Part shown: piece by piece, positions 34,880-43,171 of the stretch
Layout of the letters: each line of letters starts with the position of its first letter
Numbering within the stretch: the stretch's first letter is position 1
Origin: Streptomyces spectabilis
GTDB taxonomy: Bacteria > Actinomycetota > Actinomycetes > Streptomycetales > Streptomycetaceae
DNA: 64,000 nucleotides
Direction: 5' to 3'
NCBI RefSeq assembly: GCF_008704795.1
Contig: NZ_CP023690.1
Location: forward strand, 6,582,501-6,646,500
Notes under the pieces: model-generated
Databases searched by the model: none
Seen by the model: only the letters and a program-made list of their open reading frames with translations
Told to the model about the DNA's origin: nothing
Program-made: the position numbers and the translations under genes

Positions 34880-34891
34880 GGGCCGCGCACA

Positions 34892-35893
34892 GTGCTTGCT
34901 TACCTCATCCGGCGCCTGATCGCCGTCATCATCATGGTGCTGGTCGTACTGCTCGCGACCTTCACCGTCTTCTTCATGCTGCCCAAGTGGGCTGGACAGG
35001 ACATCGCCGTCCTCTTCGCCGGCAAGCAGGCCGGAGCCGAGCAGCTCGACGGCATCCGGACCAAGCTCGGCCTGGACGACCCGCTGATCGTCCAGTTCTG
35101 GGACTTCATCAAGGGCATCCCGATGGGCCGGGACTACGCCAACGGCAGTGACGTCACGCACTGCCCGGCGCCCTGCTTCGGCTATTCCTTCCGCACCGAG
35201 GCGCCCGTCTGGGAGACTCTGAAGGACGCCCTGCCCGTGACCGGCGCGCTCGCCGCCGGCGCCTGTGTGCTGTGGCTCGCCGCCGGTGTCGCCACCGGTG
35301 TGGTCTCCGCGCTCAAGCGGGGCACGATCTGGGACCGCGCCGCGATGACCACCGCCCTCGGCGGCGTCTCGCTGCCCGTCTTCTTCACCGGCATGGTCGC
35401 CATGGGCATCTTCGTCCACAACCTGGGCTGGGTGAAGATCGCCGACAGCTTGTCCACGGACGACAGCATCGACGTCTGGGTCCAGACGCTGATCCTGCCG
35501 TGGATCGTGCTCGCCTTCCTCAACGCCGCGATGTACGCGCGCCTCACCCGCGCCACCATGATGGAAGTCCTCGGCGAGGACTACATCCGCACCGCGCGCG
35601 CCAAGGGCCTCGGCGAGGCCGTCGTCATCCGCAGACACGCCCTGCGCTCCGCGATGACGCCGATCCTCACCGTCTTCGGACTCGACCTCGGCGTCCTCAT
35701 GGGCGGTGCCGTGCTCACCGAGTCCACCTTCAACCTTCCGGGCCTCGGCCTCGAAGCGGTCAGGGCCATCAGCAGCAAGGACCTGCCCGTGATCCTCGGC
35801 GTCACCCTGTGCGCGGCACTCGCCATCGCCGTCGCCAACCTCGTCGTGGACCTTCTGTACGCCGTCATTGACCCGCGAGTGAGGCTGGGATGA
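34892..35893 (+). CDS. Oligopeptide/dipeptide ABC transporter permease (DppB/OppB type)
   Basis: 333-residue permease. The GTG at 34892 gives the classic start of DppB proteins (LAYLIRRLIAVIIMVLVVLLATFTVFFML). The BPD_transp_1 domain and EAA loop (DYIRTARAKGLGEAVVIRRHALRSAMTP) follow. No clear ribosome-binding site is visible; a large hairpin lies directly upstream. A frame continuing upstream to 34838 would read through that hairpin and is rejected. The stop overlaps the next ATG (ATGA). Confidence 0.92.
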   Translation: MLAYLIRRLIAVIIMVLVVLLATFTVFFMLPKWAGQDIAVLFAGKQAGAEQLDGIRTKLGLDDPLIVQFWDFIKGIPMGRDYANGSDVTHCPAPCFGYSFRTEAPVWETLKDALPVTGALAAGACVLWLAAGVATGVVSALKRGTIWDRAAMTTALGGVSLPVFFTGMVAMGIFVHNLGWVKIADSLSTDDSIDVWVQTLILPWIVLAFLNAAMYARLTRATMMEVLGEDYIRTARAKGLGEAVVIRRHALRSAMTPILTVFGLDLGVLMGGAVLTESTFNLPGLGLEAVRAISSKDLPVILGVTLCAALAIAVANLVVDLLYAVIDPRVRLG

Positions 35894-36987
35894 CCGAACT
35901 GAGCAAGAGCGGAGCCGCGGTGGGCGAGCCCACCACCGGTTCCGCGGCACCCACCGCCTTCCTCGAGGTCCGCGACCTCAAGGTGCACTTCCCGACCGAC
36001 GACGGCCTGGTGAAGTCCGTCGACGGCCTGAGCTTCACCCTGGAGAAGGGCCGCACCCTCGGCATCGTCGGCGAGTCCGGATCCGGCAAGTCCGTGACCT
36101 CGCTCGGCATCCTCGGCCTGCACACGGCCGGTCAGTACGGCCGCCGCAAGCCGCAGCTGTCCGGCGAGATCTGGCTGAACGGCACCGAGCTGCTCAGCGC
36201 GCCGCCGGACGAGGTGCGCAAGCTGCGCGGCCGCGAGATGGCGATGATCTTCCAGGACCCGCTGTCCGCGCTGCACCCGTACTACTCCATCGGCAAGCAG
36301 ATCACCGAGGCGTACCGGGTCCACCACGACGTGGACAAGAAGGTCGCCCGCAAGCGCGCCATCGAGATGCTCGACCGGGTGGGCATCCCCCAGCCGGACA
36401 AGCGGGTCGACTCCTACCCGCACGAGTTCTCCGGCGGCATGCGCCAGCGCGCGATGATCGCGATGGCCCTGGTCAACAACCCGGAGCTGCTGATCGCCGA
36501 CGAGCCCACGACGGCGCTCGACGTGACGGTCCAGGCGCAGATCCTGGACCTGATCAGGGACCTGCAGAAGGAGTTCGGCTCCGCGGTCATCATGATCACC
36601 CACGACCTGGGCGTGGTGGCGGAGATGGCTGACGAACTCCTCGTGATGTACGGCGGGCGCTGCGTCGAGCGCGGCTCGGCCCAGGAGGTCTTCTACGAGC
36701 CACAGCACCCCTACACCTGGGGCCTGCTCGGCTCGATGCCGCGCATCGACCGCGAGGAGACCGAGCGCCTCGTCCCGGTCAAGGGCTCCCCGCCCAGCCT
36801 CATCAACCTGCCGAGCGGCTGCGCCTTCAACCCGCGGTGCCCCTACGCCGACGTGCCCAAGGACAACGTGACGCGGACCGAGCGCCCCGAGCTGACCGAG
36901 GTCGGCACCGGCCACTTCTCGGCCTGCCACATGTCGCGCGAGGAGCGCACCCGGATCTGGACCGAAGAGATTGCGCCGAAGCTGTGA
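35890..36987 (+). CDS. Oligopeptide ABC transporter ATP-binding protein (DppD/OppD type)
   Basis: 365-residue ATPase. Walker A GESGSGKS, signature [15 protein letters not shown], Walker [15 protein letters not shown]-loop MITHDLGVV and the C-terminal oligopeptide-transporter extension with cysteines ([11 protein letters not shown]... FSACHMS), which in relatives binds an iron-sulfur cluster. ATGA overlap with permease B and GTGA overlap with the next ATPase show one translational unit. Confidence 0.95.
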   Translation: MTELSKSGAAVGEPTTGSAAPTAFLEVRDLKVHFPTDDGLVKSVDGLSFTLEKGRTLGIVGESGSGKSVTSLGILGLHTAGQYGRRKPQLSGEIWLNGTELLSAPPDEVRKLRGREMAMIFQDPLSALHPYYSIGKQITEAYRVHHDVDKKVARKRAIEMLDRVGIPQPDKRVDSYPHEFSGGMRQRAMIAMALVNNPELLIADEPTTALDVTVQAQILDLIRDLQKEFGSAVIMITHDLGVVAEMADELLVMYGGRCVERGSAQEVFYEPQHPYTWGLLGSMPRIDREETERLVPVKGSPPSLINLPSGCAFNPRCPYADVPKDNVTRTERPELTEVGTGHFSACHMSREERTRIWTEEIAPKL

Positions 36988-38288
36988 CCGAGAAACGTGA
37001 CGCGGCGCCGGACGCGGCCGCGGTGCCCGAGAAAGCCGAACAGATGACGATCCCGGAGCAGTCGAAGAAGCCGTCGGAGGCGAAGGCCGGGGAGACGCTG
37101 CTCAAGGTCGAGGGCCTGGTCAAGCACTTCCCCATCAAGAAGGGGCTGCTCCAGCGCCAGGTCGCGGCCGTGCAGGCCGTCGACGGCCTCACCTTCGACG
37201 TGCGGTCCGGCGAAACGCTCGGCGTCGTCGGCGAGTCCGGCTGCGGCAAGTCGACCATGGGCCGGCTCATCACCCGGCTGCTCGAACCGACCAGCGGGCG
37301 CGTCGAGTTCGAGGGCGTGGACATCACCCACCTGGGCACCGCGCGGATGCGTCCGCTGCGCCGCGACGTCCAGATGATCTTCCAGGACCCGTACTCCTCG
37401 CTGAACCCGCGCCACACCATCGGCACGATCGTGGGCGCGCCGTTCAAGCTCCAGGGCGTCAAGCCCGAGGGCGGCCTGAAGAAGACCGTCCAGGAGATGC
37501 TGGAGCGCGTCGGCCTGAACCCGGAGCACTACAACCGCTACCCGCACGAGTTCTCCGGCGGTCAGCGCCAGCGCATCGGCATCGCGCGGGCGCTCGCGCT
37601 CAAGCCGAAGCTGGTCGTGGCCGACGAGCCGGTCTCCGCGCTCGACGTGTCCATCCAGGCGCAGGTCGTCAACCTCCTCGACGACCTCCAGGACGAGCTG
37701 GGTCTCACCTATGTGATCATCGCGCACGACCTGTCGGTCATCCGGCACGTGTCCGACCGGATCGCGGTGATGTACCTCGGCAAGATGGTCGAGCTCGCGG
37801 ACCGCAAGGACCTCTACACCAAGCCGATGCACCCGTACACCAAGGCGCTGCTCTCCGCGGTGCCGGTGCCGGACCCCAAGCGGCGCGGCACCAAGAGCGA
37901 CCGCATCCTGCTGCGCGGCGACGTGCCCTCGCCGATCGACCCGCCCACCGGCTGCCGCTTCCACACGCGCTGCTGGAAGGCGACGGAGATCTGCGCGGTC
38001 AAGGAGCCGTCGTTCCTCACCCTGGAGCCCAGCCACCAGGTGGCCTGCCACCACCCGGAGAACGCGCCCGACCAGGCTCCCGAGGACACGAAGCTGCTCT
38101 CGGTGGCGCGGGAGGCGATCGACGTGGTGACGGTCACGACGGCGGCCGACGAGGCCGAGGCCGAGGCCGAGGCTGCTCCTGAGGCCGAGGCTGCGCCCGC
38201 GGCTGACACCGACGAGGCCCCGGCCCCCGCCTCGGACCCGGCCCCGGACCCGGCTCCCGCCGTGAAGAAGGCCGCCGACCCGGAGTGA
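36984..38288 (+). CDS. Oligopeptide ABC transporter ATP-binding protein (DppF/OppF type) with acidic C-terminal tail
   Basis: 434-residue second ATPase. Walker [10 protein letters not shown], signature [15 protein letters not shown], Walker [15 protein letters not shown]-loop IAHDLSVI, and the C-terminal cysteine extension ([17 protein letters not shown]... VACHHPE). The GTG at 36984 lies in the GTGA overlap. Unusual are an added N-terminal stretch of about 40 residues and a low-complexity Ala/Glu/Pro tail of about 70 residues after the family domain ([19 protein letters not shown]). These tails are probably disordered. Confidence 0.94.
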   Translation: MTEKRDAAPDAAAVPEKAEQMTIPEQSKKPSEAKAGETLLKVEGLVKHFPIKKGLLQRQVAAVQAVDGLTFDVRSGETLGVVGESGCGKSTMGRLITRLLEPTSGRVEFEGVDITHLGTARMRPLRRDVQMIFQDPYSSLNPRHTIGTIVGAPFKLQGVKPEGGLKKTVQEMLERVGLNPEHYNRYPHEFSGGQRQRIGIARALALKPKLVVADEPVSALDVSIQAQVVNLLDDLQDELGLTYVIIAHDLSVIRHVSDRIAVMYLGKMVELADRKDLYTKPMHPYTKALLSAVPVPDPKRRGTKSDRILLRGDVPSPIDPPTGCRFHTRCWKATEICAVKEPSFLTLEPSHQVACHHPENAPDQAPEDTKLLSVAREAIDVVTVTTAADEAEAEAEAAPEAEAAPAADTDEAPAPASDPAPDPAPAVKKAADPE

Positions 38289-38297
38289 GCCGCCGCT

Positions 38298-38322
38298 TGC
38301 CCGCCCCCGCTCGGGGCGGGCA
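38298..38322 (+). terminator. Hairpin terminator at the end of the oligopeptide operon
   Basis: TGCCCGCCCC (38298-38307), loop CGCTC, GGGGCGGGCA (38313-38322): perfect 10-bp stem, ten bases after the stop. Confidence 0.85.
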
Positions 38323-38337
38323 GGCGCCGGGTGTGGT

Positions 38338-38378
38338 GAGCCCGTCCGGCGTGTGAGGACGAGCGCGCAGCGCGAGAG
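38338..38378 (+). repeat. Single REP-like repeat (type-1)
   Basis: AGCCCGTCCGGCGTGTGAGG at 38339-38358 continues as ACGAG followed by the tail hairpin CGCG-CAG-CGCG. It matches the repeat arms at 15751 and 62871 except for one core base (GTG instead of TTG). Unlike those, this copy has no inverted partner nearby. Confidence 0.75.
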
Positions 38379-38450
38379 GGGGCGCGTGGTGCGAAAGAGG
38401 GGCGCGCGGCGAACGGCAGGGGGAGCTCACCCGGCGGGTGAGAATGACGC

Positions 38451-39113
38451 GTGCTTCAGGATTTGTTCAGCCCCTCCGTCCAGCATGCTCTGGACATCGC
38501 CGGAATCTTCGTCTTCGCGATCTCCGGCGCCCTGCTCGCCGTCCGCAAGAACTTCGACGTCTTCGGCATCGCCGTCCTCGCCGAGGTCACCGCGCTGGGC
38601 GGCGGGCTCTTCCGTGACCTGGTGATCGGCGCGGTGCCGCCCGCCGCGTTCACGGACCTCGGTTACTTCCTCACCCCGCTGCTCGCCGCGCTCCTCGTGT
38701 TCTTCCTGCACCCGGTGGTCGAGCGCACCCAGCTCGCCGTGAACATCTTCGACGCGGCGGGCCTCGGTCTGTTCTGCGTCACCGGGACAACGAAGGCGTA
38801 CGACTACGGGCTCGGCCTCACCGCGTCCGCCACGCTCGGCCTCGCCACCGCCGTCGGCGGCGGTGTGCTGCGCGACATCGTCGCCAACGAGGTGCCGTCC
38901 CTGGTCCGCTGGGACCGCGACCTGTACGCGGTGCCCGCGATCGTGGGCGCGGCGATCGTCGCCCTGTGCCTGCGCTACGACGCCCTGAACGGGTTCACCA
39001 CCGGGCTCGCGATCGTCACGGCCTTCGTGCTGCGGCTGCTCGCGATGCGCTACCACTGGCGGGCGCCGCGGGCGTGGAACCGCCGGTCGTCGGCCGCGGA
39101 GGACGGTGCCTGA
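38451..39113 (+). CDS. TRIC-type cation channel family protein (UPF0126)
   Basis: 220-residue membrane protein with about seven hydrophobic segments arranged as two homologous three-helix halves, each carrying the family Gly/Arg/Asp motif: ALGGGLFRDLVIGAVPP (residues about 48-64) and AVGGGVLRDIVANEVP (about 138-153). Prokaryotic TRIC homologues form trimeric K+/Na+ channels. GTG start. A single-gene unit after the peptide transporter terminator. Confidence 0.92.
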   Translation: MLQDLFSPSVQHALDIAGIFVFAISGALLAVRKNFDVFGIAVLAEVTALGGGLFRDLVIGAVPPAAFTDLGYFLTPLLAALLVFFLHPVVERTQLAVNIFDAAGLGLFCVTGTTKAYDYGLGLTASATLGLATAVGGGVLRDIVANEVPSLVRWDRDLYAVPAIVGAAIVALCLRYDALNGFTTGLAIVTAFVLRLLAMRYHWRAPRAWNRRSSAAEDGA

Positions 39114-39181
39114 GGGGCGTCCGGCGGCCGCCTGACAGAGAAAAGCTACCGCTTAGTAGTTACATGTTGTACGTTGTCGGC

Positions 39182-40042
39182 ATGGCGGAAACTGCTGCGG
39201 CGCCCGCGCCGCGCGCGACGATCGGCAACAGCGAGTTCGACCGCGACACCGAGGTCTTCGCGCGCGCACCCGGCGTCTACGACACCGAGCTCTCGGCGGG
39301 CTGGACCATCATCAGCGCCGTCAACGGCGGCTACCTCCTGGCCCTCGTCGGCCGCGCCCTCGCGCACGCGCTGCCGCACTCCGACCCGTTTACGGTCTCC
39401 GCGCACTATCTGACCGCGTCCGAGCCGGGGCCCGCGGTCGTCCGTACGCAGATCGTGCGCGCCGGGCGCGGCCTGTCGACCGGGCAGGCCTCCCTGTACC
39501 AGGAGGAGGGCGGGCGCGAGGTCGAGCGGCTGCGCGTCGTCGCCTCGTACGGCGACCTCGACGCGCTGCCCGACGACGTGCGCACGACGGCGCTGCCGCC
39601 CGCCCTGCCGCCCGTCGAGCAGTGCTTCGGGCCCGACGACGCGCCGGACCGCGGGGCGGTGCCGGGCAGCTCCGCGATCGCGGACCGGCTCTGGCTGAAA
39701 CTCGACCCGGCGACGCTCGGGTGGGCGCTCGGCGCGCCGTCCGGGAAGGGCGAGATGCGCGGCTGGTTCGGTCTCGCGGACGGGCGGGACCCGGATCCGC
39801 TGTCGCTGCTCCTCGCGGTGGACGCGCTGCCGCCGACGGCGTTCGAGATGGGGCTCTCCGGCTGGGTGCCGACCGTCGAGCTGACCGCCCACATCCGGGC
39901 CAGGCCCGCGCCCGGGCCGCTGCGCGTCTCCATCACCACGCGGAACCTGGCCGGGGGCTTCCTCGAAGAGGACGCCGAGGTCTGGGACACGGCCGACCGC
40001 CTGGTAGCCCAGTCCCGCCAACTGGCCCGAGCCCGCCTCTGA
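39182..40042 (+). CDS. Acyl-CoA thioesterase-like protein (double hotdog fold)
   Basis: 286-residue protein with two hotdog-like halves: residues about 35-120 (GWTIISAVNGGYLLALVGRALAHALPHSDPFTVSAHYLTASEPGPAVVRT) and a C-terminal half with PTVELTAHIRARPAPGPLRVSITTRNLAGGFLEEDAEVWD. This is the TesB/4HBT_3 type layout. It would hydrolyse an acyl-CoA; the acyl chain is unknown. ATG 39182 is used, with 39164 as alternative. The region just upstream is AT-rich and has TACA-TGT-TGTA (about 39162-39172), possibly a regulator site. Confidence 0.85.
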   Translation: MAETAAAPAPRATIGNSEFDRDTEVFARAPGVYDTELSAGWTIISAVNGGYLLALVGRALAHALPHSDPFTVSAHYLTASEPGPAVVRTQIVRAGRGLSTGQASLYQEEGGREVERLRVVASYGDLDALPDDVRTTALPPALPPVEQCFGPDDAPDRGAVPGSSAIADRLWLKLDPATLGWALGAPSGKGEMRGWFGLADGRDPDPLSLLLAVDALPPTAFEMGLSGWVPTVELTAHIRARPAPGPLRVSITTRNLAGGFLEEDAEVWDTADRLVAQSRQLARARL

Positions 40043-40068
40043 CCCCCCTCTCCCACCCGCCCACCCTG

Positions 40069-40088
40069 CCCGCCGCTACCGCGGCGGG
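40069..40088. terminator. Hairpin between convergent thioesterase and YeiH genes
   Basis: CCCGCCGC (40069-40076), loop TACC, GCGGCGGG (40081-40088), 26 bp after the thioesterase stop. Confidence 0.8.
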
Positions 40089-40193
40089 TCCTCTCCCACC
40101 CGCCCACCCGAATCTCCCTGCCGCGCGGAGCGCGGGCTGAGCGCTGGGGCTGGGGGCGGGGCCGGCCCCGGGACACCCGCAGCCGAACCTCGC

Positions 40194-40232
40194 TGTGGGC
40201 AATCGTCCCGCAGGGCGGGACGGGTGGGCACA
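40194..40232. repeat. Dispersed palindromic repeat (type-3)
   Basis: A 39-bp unit beginning TGTGGGCAATCGTCCCGCAG. CGTCCCG (40204-40210) pairs with CGGGACG (40216-40222), and the outer ends TGTG/CACA also pair. From memory near-identical units are common between Streptomyces genes. It lies in the 267-bp convergent gap and may assist termination. Confidence 0.6.
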
Positions 40233-40309
40233 GCGCCGAGGTGCCGCTCAGCCGTGCCGCCAGGCACCCGCCCCAGCCCGCCGGGGGGGGGCGAGCCTTC
40301 GGTCGCGGG

Positions 40310-41365
40310 TCACGCCGTCGCGCAGACGCCCGCGTAGGAGACCCCGGCCACCACCACCCACGCACACAGCCCCACCAGGGCCACCCGGCCCCCCGTACGG
40401 GCCAGCGACCGCAGGTCCACCGCGCTGCCGAGCCCGAAGAGCGCCGCACCGAGGAGCAGCTCCTGGGCGTGGCCCGCGCCGTCGAGGGCGGCTCCGGGCA
40501 GCAGCCCCGTGCTCCGGACGGCCACCATCACCAGGAACCCCGCGACGAAGAGCGGCACCACGGCGGGCCGCCGCTCGCCCGGCGCGGCCGCGCCCCGGGC
40601 CCGTACGGAGACGGCGACCGCGGCGACGAGCGGCGCGAGCATGGCCACCCGCATCAGCTTGACGAGCACGCCCTCCCCGAGGGCGGCACCCCCGGCGGTC
40701 TGCGCGGTCGCCACCACCTGCCCCACGTCGTGCACGCTGGCCCCGACCCACCGCCCGAACTCCGCGTCGCTGAGCCCCAACGGCCCCTGGAGCAGCGGAA
40801 GCACGGCGATCGCCAGCGTGCCGCAGAGCGTGACGACGGCCACGGACACGGCCGTGTCCCGCTCCTCGCTCTTGGACACGTCACCGACCGCGCCGATCGC
40901 GGACGCGCCGCAGATCGAGTAGCCGGTGGCGATCAGCAGGGGCTGGTCCCCGGGAAGCCCGAGCCTGCGGCCCAGCCACCACGTGCCGAAGAAGGTCGCG
41001 GCCACCGTGACGAGCACCATCGCGACGGTCTGCCAGCCGACGCCGAGCACGTCGTCGAGGCTGAGCTTCAGGCCGAGGAGCACGATGCCGACCCGCATCA
41101 GGCGCTTCGCCGCGAAGGTGAGCCCGGCCTTGGCGGGACCCCGCACCCACGCGCGCGTACCGGGCACGTGCGCGGCGATCAGGCCGAGCAGGATGGCCAC
41201 GGTCAGCATCGGCAGACCGGGCAGCAGCCGGTGCGTCAGCCAGGCGAGCGCCACCGCGCCCGCGGCGAGGGCGAGCCCCGGCCAGGGGCCGGGCCCGGCC
41301 GTGGGCCCGGTGGCGGGCCCGGTGGTGGGCCCGGTCTTCGCCGGGCGCTGGCCCAGCAGCGCCAT
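40310..41365 (-). CDS. YeiH-family putative sulfate/sulfite exporter (UPF0324)
   Basis: 351-residue membrane protein with about ten hydrophobic segments. Family motifs include LLATGYSICGASAIGAV and WVGASVHDVGQVVATA. The proline/glycine repeats at the N-terminus (TGPTTGPATGPTAGP) are not conserved. The ATG shares its A with the TGA of the cysteine dioxygenase gene, so it is translated together with it. Since cysteine dioxygenase leads to sulfite and sulfate, export of an oxidised sulfur anion is a reasonable role (inference). Confidence 0.88.
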   Translation of the reverse strand: MALLGQRPAKTGPTTGPATGPTAGPGPWPGLALAAGAVALAWLTHRLLPGLPMLTVAILLGLIAAHVPGTRAWVRGPAKAGLTFAAKRLMRVGIVLLGLKLSLDDVLGVGWQTVAMVLVTVAATFFGTWWLGRRLGLPGDQPLLIATGYSICGASAIGAVGDVSKSEERDTAVSVAVVTLCGTLAIAVLPLLQGPLGLSDAEFGRWVGASVHDVGQVVATAQTAGGAALGEGVLVKLMRVAMLAPLVAAVAVSVRARGAAAPGERRPAVVPLFVAGFLVMVAVRSTGLLPGAALDGAGHAQELLLGAALFGLGSAVDLRSLARTGGRVALVGLCAWVVVAGVSYAGVCATA

Positions 41366-41940
41366 CAGCGGTCGGCCGGCAGGTCGTACACCCGCCGCAC
41401 GCTGGTGCCGAGGCGGGAGATGTCCGCGCCGTAGACGTGCAGGGATATCGCGCGCCCCGCGCCCGCGTTCCACACCCGGTGGATGTCACCGGGGGGCGCG
41501 AAGCCGCAGACGGCGCCGGTGGGGTTGACGACGTCCTCGGTGGCGATGAGCCGCGCGGACGTGCCGGGCCCGGCCGCGGGCACGAGCCGGTAGCGGCGCT
41601 CGTGCTCCTCGCCCTCGTGCACACCGGTCACGCACCACGAGACGTGGTCGTGCACGGACGTGCGCTGGCCGGGCAGCCAGACGAGCGCGACGACGGAGAA
41701 GCTGCCGTCGGCCTCCGCGTGCAGGAGGTGCTGGCGGTAGCGGTCGGGATCGCCCTCGCACTGCTCGGGGGTGAGCAGGTCGGCCGCGCCGAGGTGCGGC
41801 GCGAGCCGCTCGCCGACGAGGTAGGCGGTCAGGTCCGGCGGCAGGCCGCGGCCGACGGCCTCACGGATGTCGGCGACGAGCGCGTCGGTCCGCTCGGTGG
41901 TGCGGGCCGCGGGGGCGTGGTGCGCGGTGGGGGTGGTCAT
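41365..41940 (-). CDS. Cysteine dioxygenase
   Basis: 191-residue cupin enzyme oxidising cysteine to cysteine sulfinate with a mononuclear iron. The iron ligands are His97, His99 (SVHDHV) and His154 (DIHRVWN). Cys103 and Tyr170 are placed like the Cys-Tyr cross-link pair of mammalian cysteine dioxygenase. ATG 41940 is preferred; 41964 would add eight residues. Downstream and coupled is a YeiH-type exporter; upstream on the same strand is a LysR regulator. 61 bp upstream of the start is a copy of a motif that also precedes the LysR gene. Confidence 0.92.
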   Translation of the reverse strand: MTTPTAHHAPAARTTERTDALVADIREAVGRGLPPDLTAYLVGERLAPHLGAADLLTPEQCEGDPDRYRQHLLHAEADGSFSVVALVWLPGQRTSVHDHVSWCVTGVHEGEEHERRYRLVPAAGPGTSARLIATEDVVNPTGAVCGFAPPGDIHRVWNAGAGRAISLHVYGADISRLGTSVRRVYDLPADR

Positions 41941-41974
41941 ACCAGCAGAGTCGGCCCGCACCATCCATCACGTC

Positions 41975-42014
41975 CAACGACAGTTTCTTCGCGTTGGGTT
42001 AAATGCTGCTTATG
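41975..42014. promoter_or_regulatory. Candidate LysR operator before cysteine dioxygenase
   Basis: AAATGCTGCTTATG (42001-42014; minus strand CATAAGCAGCATTT) matches CATAAGCAGGATTT at 42974-42987 upstream of the LysR gene in 13 of 14 bases. An inverted repeat CCAACG-N12-CGTTGG lies next to it at about 41974-41997. Confidence 0.6.
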
Positions 42015-42059
42015 GGTTGAGGGTTTGATGGAGTGGCGGGTCGGTGCCGGTCGCTCGGG

Positions 42060-42965
42060 TCAGCAGCCCATCCGGTTCGCCGCCACCGCCTTCAGCTCGT
42101 CCAGGACGAGGGCCGTCGCGGGGATCCTCAGGTGTTCGCGCAGGACGTACGCGGACACCTGTCGCCGCGACGCCGGGTCCAGGGGGCGGCCCGTGACGGA
42201 GCGGTGGCACAGAAAGTTGAGGACCAGGCCCGGCATCATCGCGATGCCGAGCCCTTCGGAGACGAGGCTCTGGATGACCAGGTTGTCGTCGGTGGTGAAG
42301 GCGATGTCGGGGGCGAAGCCCTGCTCGGCGCACTCGTGCAGGAAGTTGGCCCGGCAGCGCAGACAGCCGGCGATCCAGCGCTCGTTCGACAGATCGGCCA
42401 GGCGCACCGAGCGGCGTCTGGCGAGCGGGTGCCCGGTCGGCAGCAGGACCGTCAACTGGTCCTCCATCAGCGGCACTTCGACGACCGCTTCCGGCACGTC
42501 CTCGCGCAGGCCGGGGTAGGTGAAGGCCAGCGTGATGTCGGCGTCGCCGTGCACGAGGCGCTGGAGCGACTCCGGCGGCTCGTACTCCTGGAGCTCGACG
42601 CGGATGCCGCGGTGGCTCCGGGCGAGCCGGGCGAGGGCTTCGGGTATCAGCGTGGCGGTGGCGCTGGGGAACGCGCAGAGACGGACGCGGCCGGTGCGCA
42701 GGCGCGTGATCGCGTTCATCTGCTGCTGGGCGGCGTCGATGTTGCCGAGGATGACTCCCGCGTGCCGGGACAGGGCCTCGCCCGCCTCGGTCAGACGCAT
42801 GCGGCGGCCGACGCGCGTGAACAGGACCGTGCCCACGGACCGTTCGAGCGCCTTCATCTGCTGGGTGATCGCGGGCTGCGTATAGCCCAGCGAGCGGGCC
42901 GCCGCCGAGTACGAGCCGGTGCGGACCACTTCGTGGAAGGACCTGATGTGCCGGGAGTCGAACAC
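42060..42965 (-). CDS. LysR-family transcriptional regulator
   Basis: 301-residue LysR protein with the N-terminal helix-turn-helix (IRSFHEVVRTGSYSAAARSLGYTQPAITQQMKALERSVG) and a substrate domain containing a three-cysteine cluster (GCLRCRANFLHECAEQ). It lies directly before the cysteine dioxygenase/YeiH genes, 119 bp upstream, same strand. The shared CATAAGCAGNATTT motif in front of both transcription units suggests it controls them and itself. Thiol or sulfur-compound sensing by the cysteines is a guess. GTG start at 42965. Confidence 0.9.
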   Translation of the reverse strand: MFDSRHIRSFHEVVRTGSYSAAARSLGYTQPAITQQMKALERSVGTVLFTRVGRRMRLTEAGEALSRHAGVILGNIDAAQQQMNAITRLRTGRVRLCAFPSATATLIPEALARLARSHRGIRVELQEYEPPESLQRLVHGDADITLAFTYPGLREDVPEAVVEVPLMEDQLTVLLPTGHPLARRRSVRLADLSNERWIAGCLRCRANFLHECAEQGFAPDIAFTTDDNLVIQSLVSEGLGIAMMPGLVLNFLCHRSVTGRPLDPASRRQVSAYVLREHLRIPATALVLDELKAVAANRMGC

Positions 42966-42973
42966 CTCCGAAT

Positions 42974-42987
42974 CATAAGCAGGATTT
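42974..42987. promoter_or_regulatory. Candidate LysR autoregulatory site
   Basis: CATAAGCAGGATTT on the plus strand, 9-22 bases upstream of the LysR start codon. It is the second copy of the motif found before the cysteine dioxygenase gene. Confidence 0.55.
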
Positions 42988-43171
42988 GGGAAGAGCTGAG
43001 GAGTGTTTCCCGTCGCTTTTGGATCCGCCGGGGATCCGGCGCGCGGTACGCGGATGGGGCGCGAGGCGCGGCGCGCGCGGCCGGGGACGGCTGGGATGTG
43101 CGCCGGGGGGCGCCCGGGGCGCCGTGGGCGCGGGCCGCGCCTGAGGCCCCGGCAGGGGCTGCGCGATCCTT

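Noticed and set aside
34838..34891. Upstream extension of permease B to the GTG at 34838
   Set aside because: It reads through a perfect 14-bp hairpin and adds residues not found in the family; the typical N-terminus begins at 34892.
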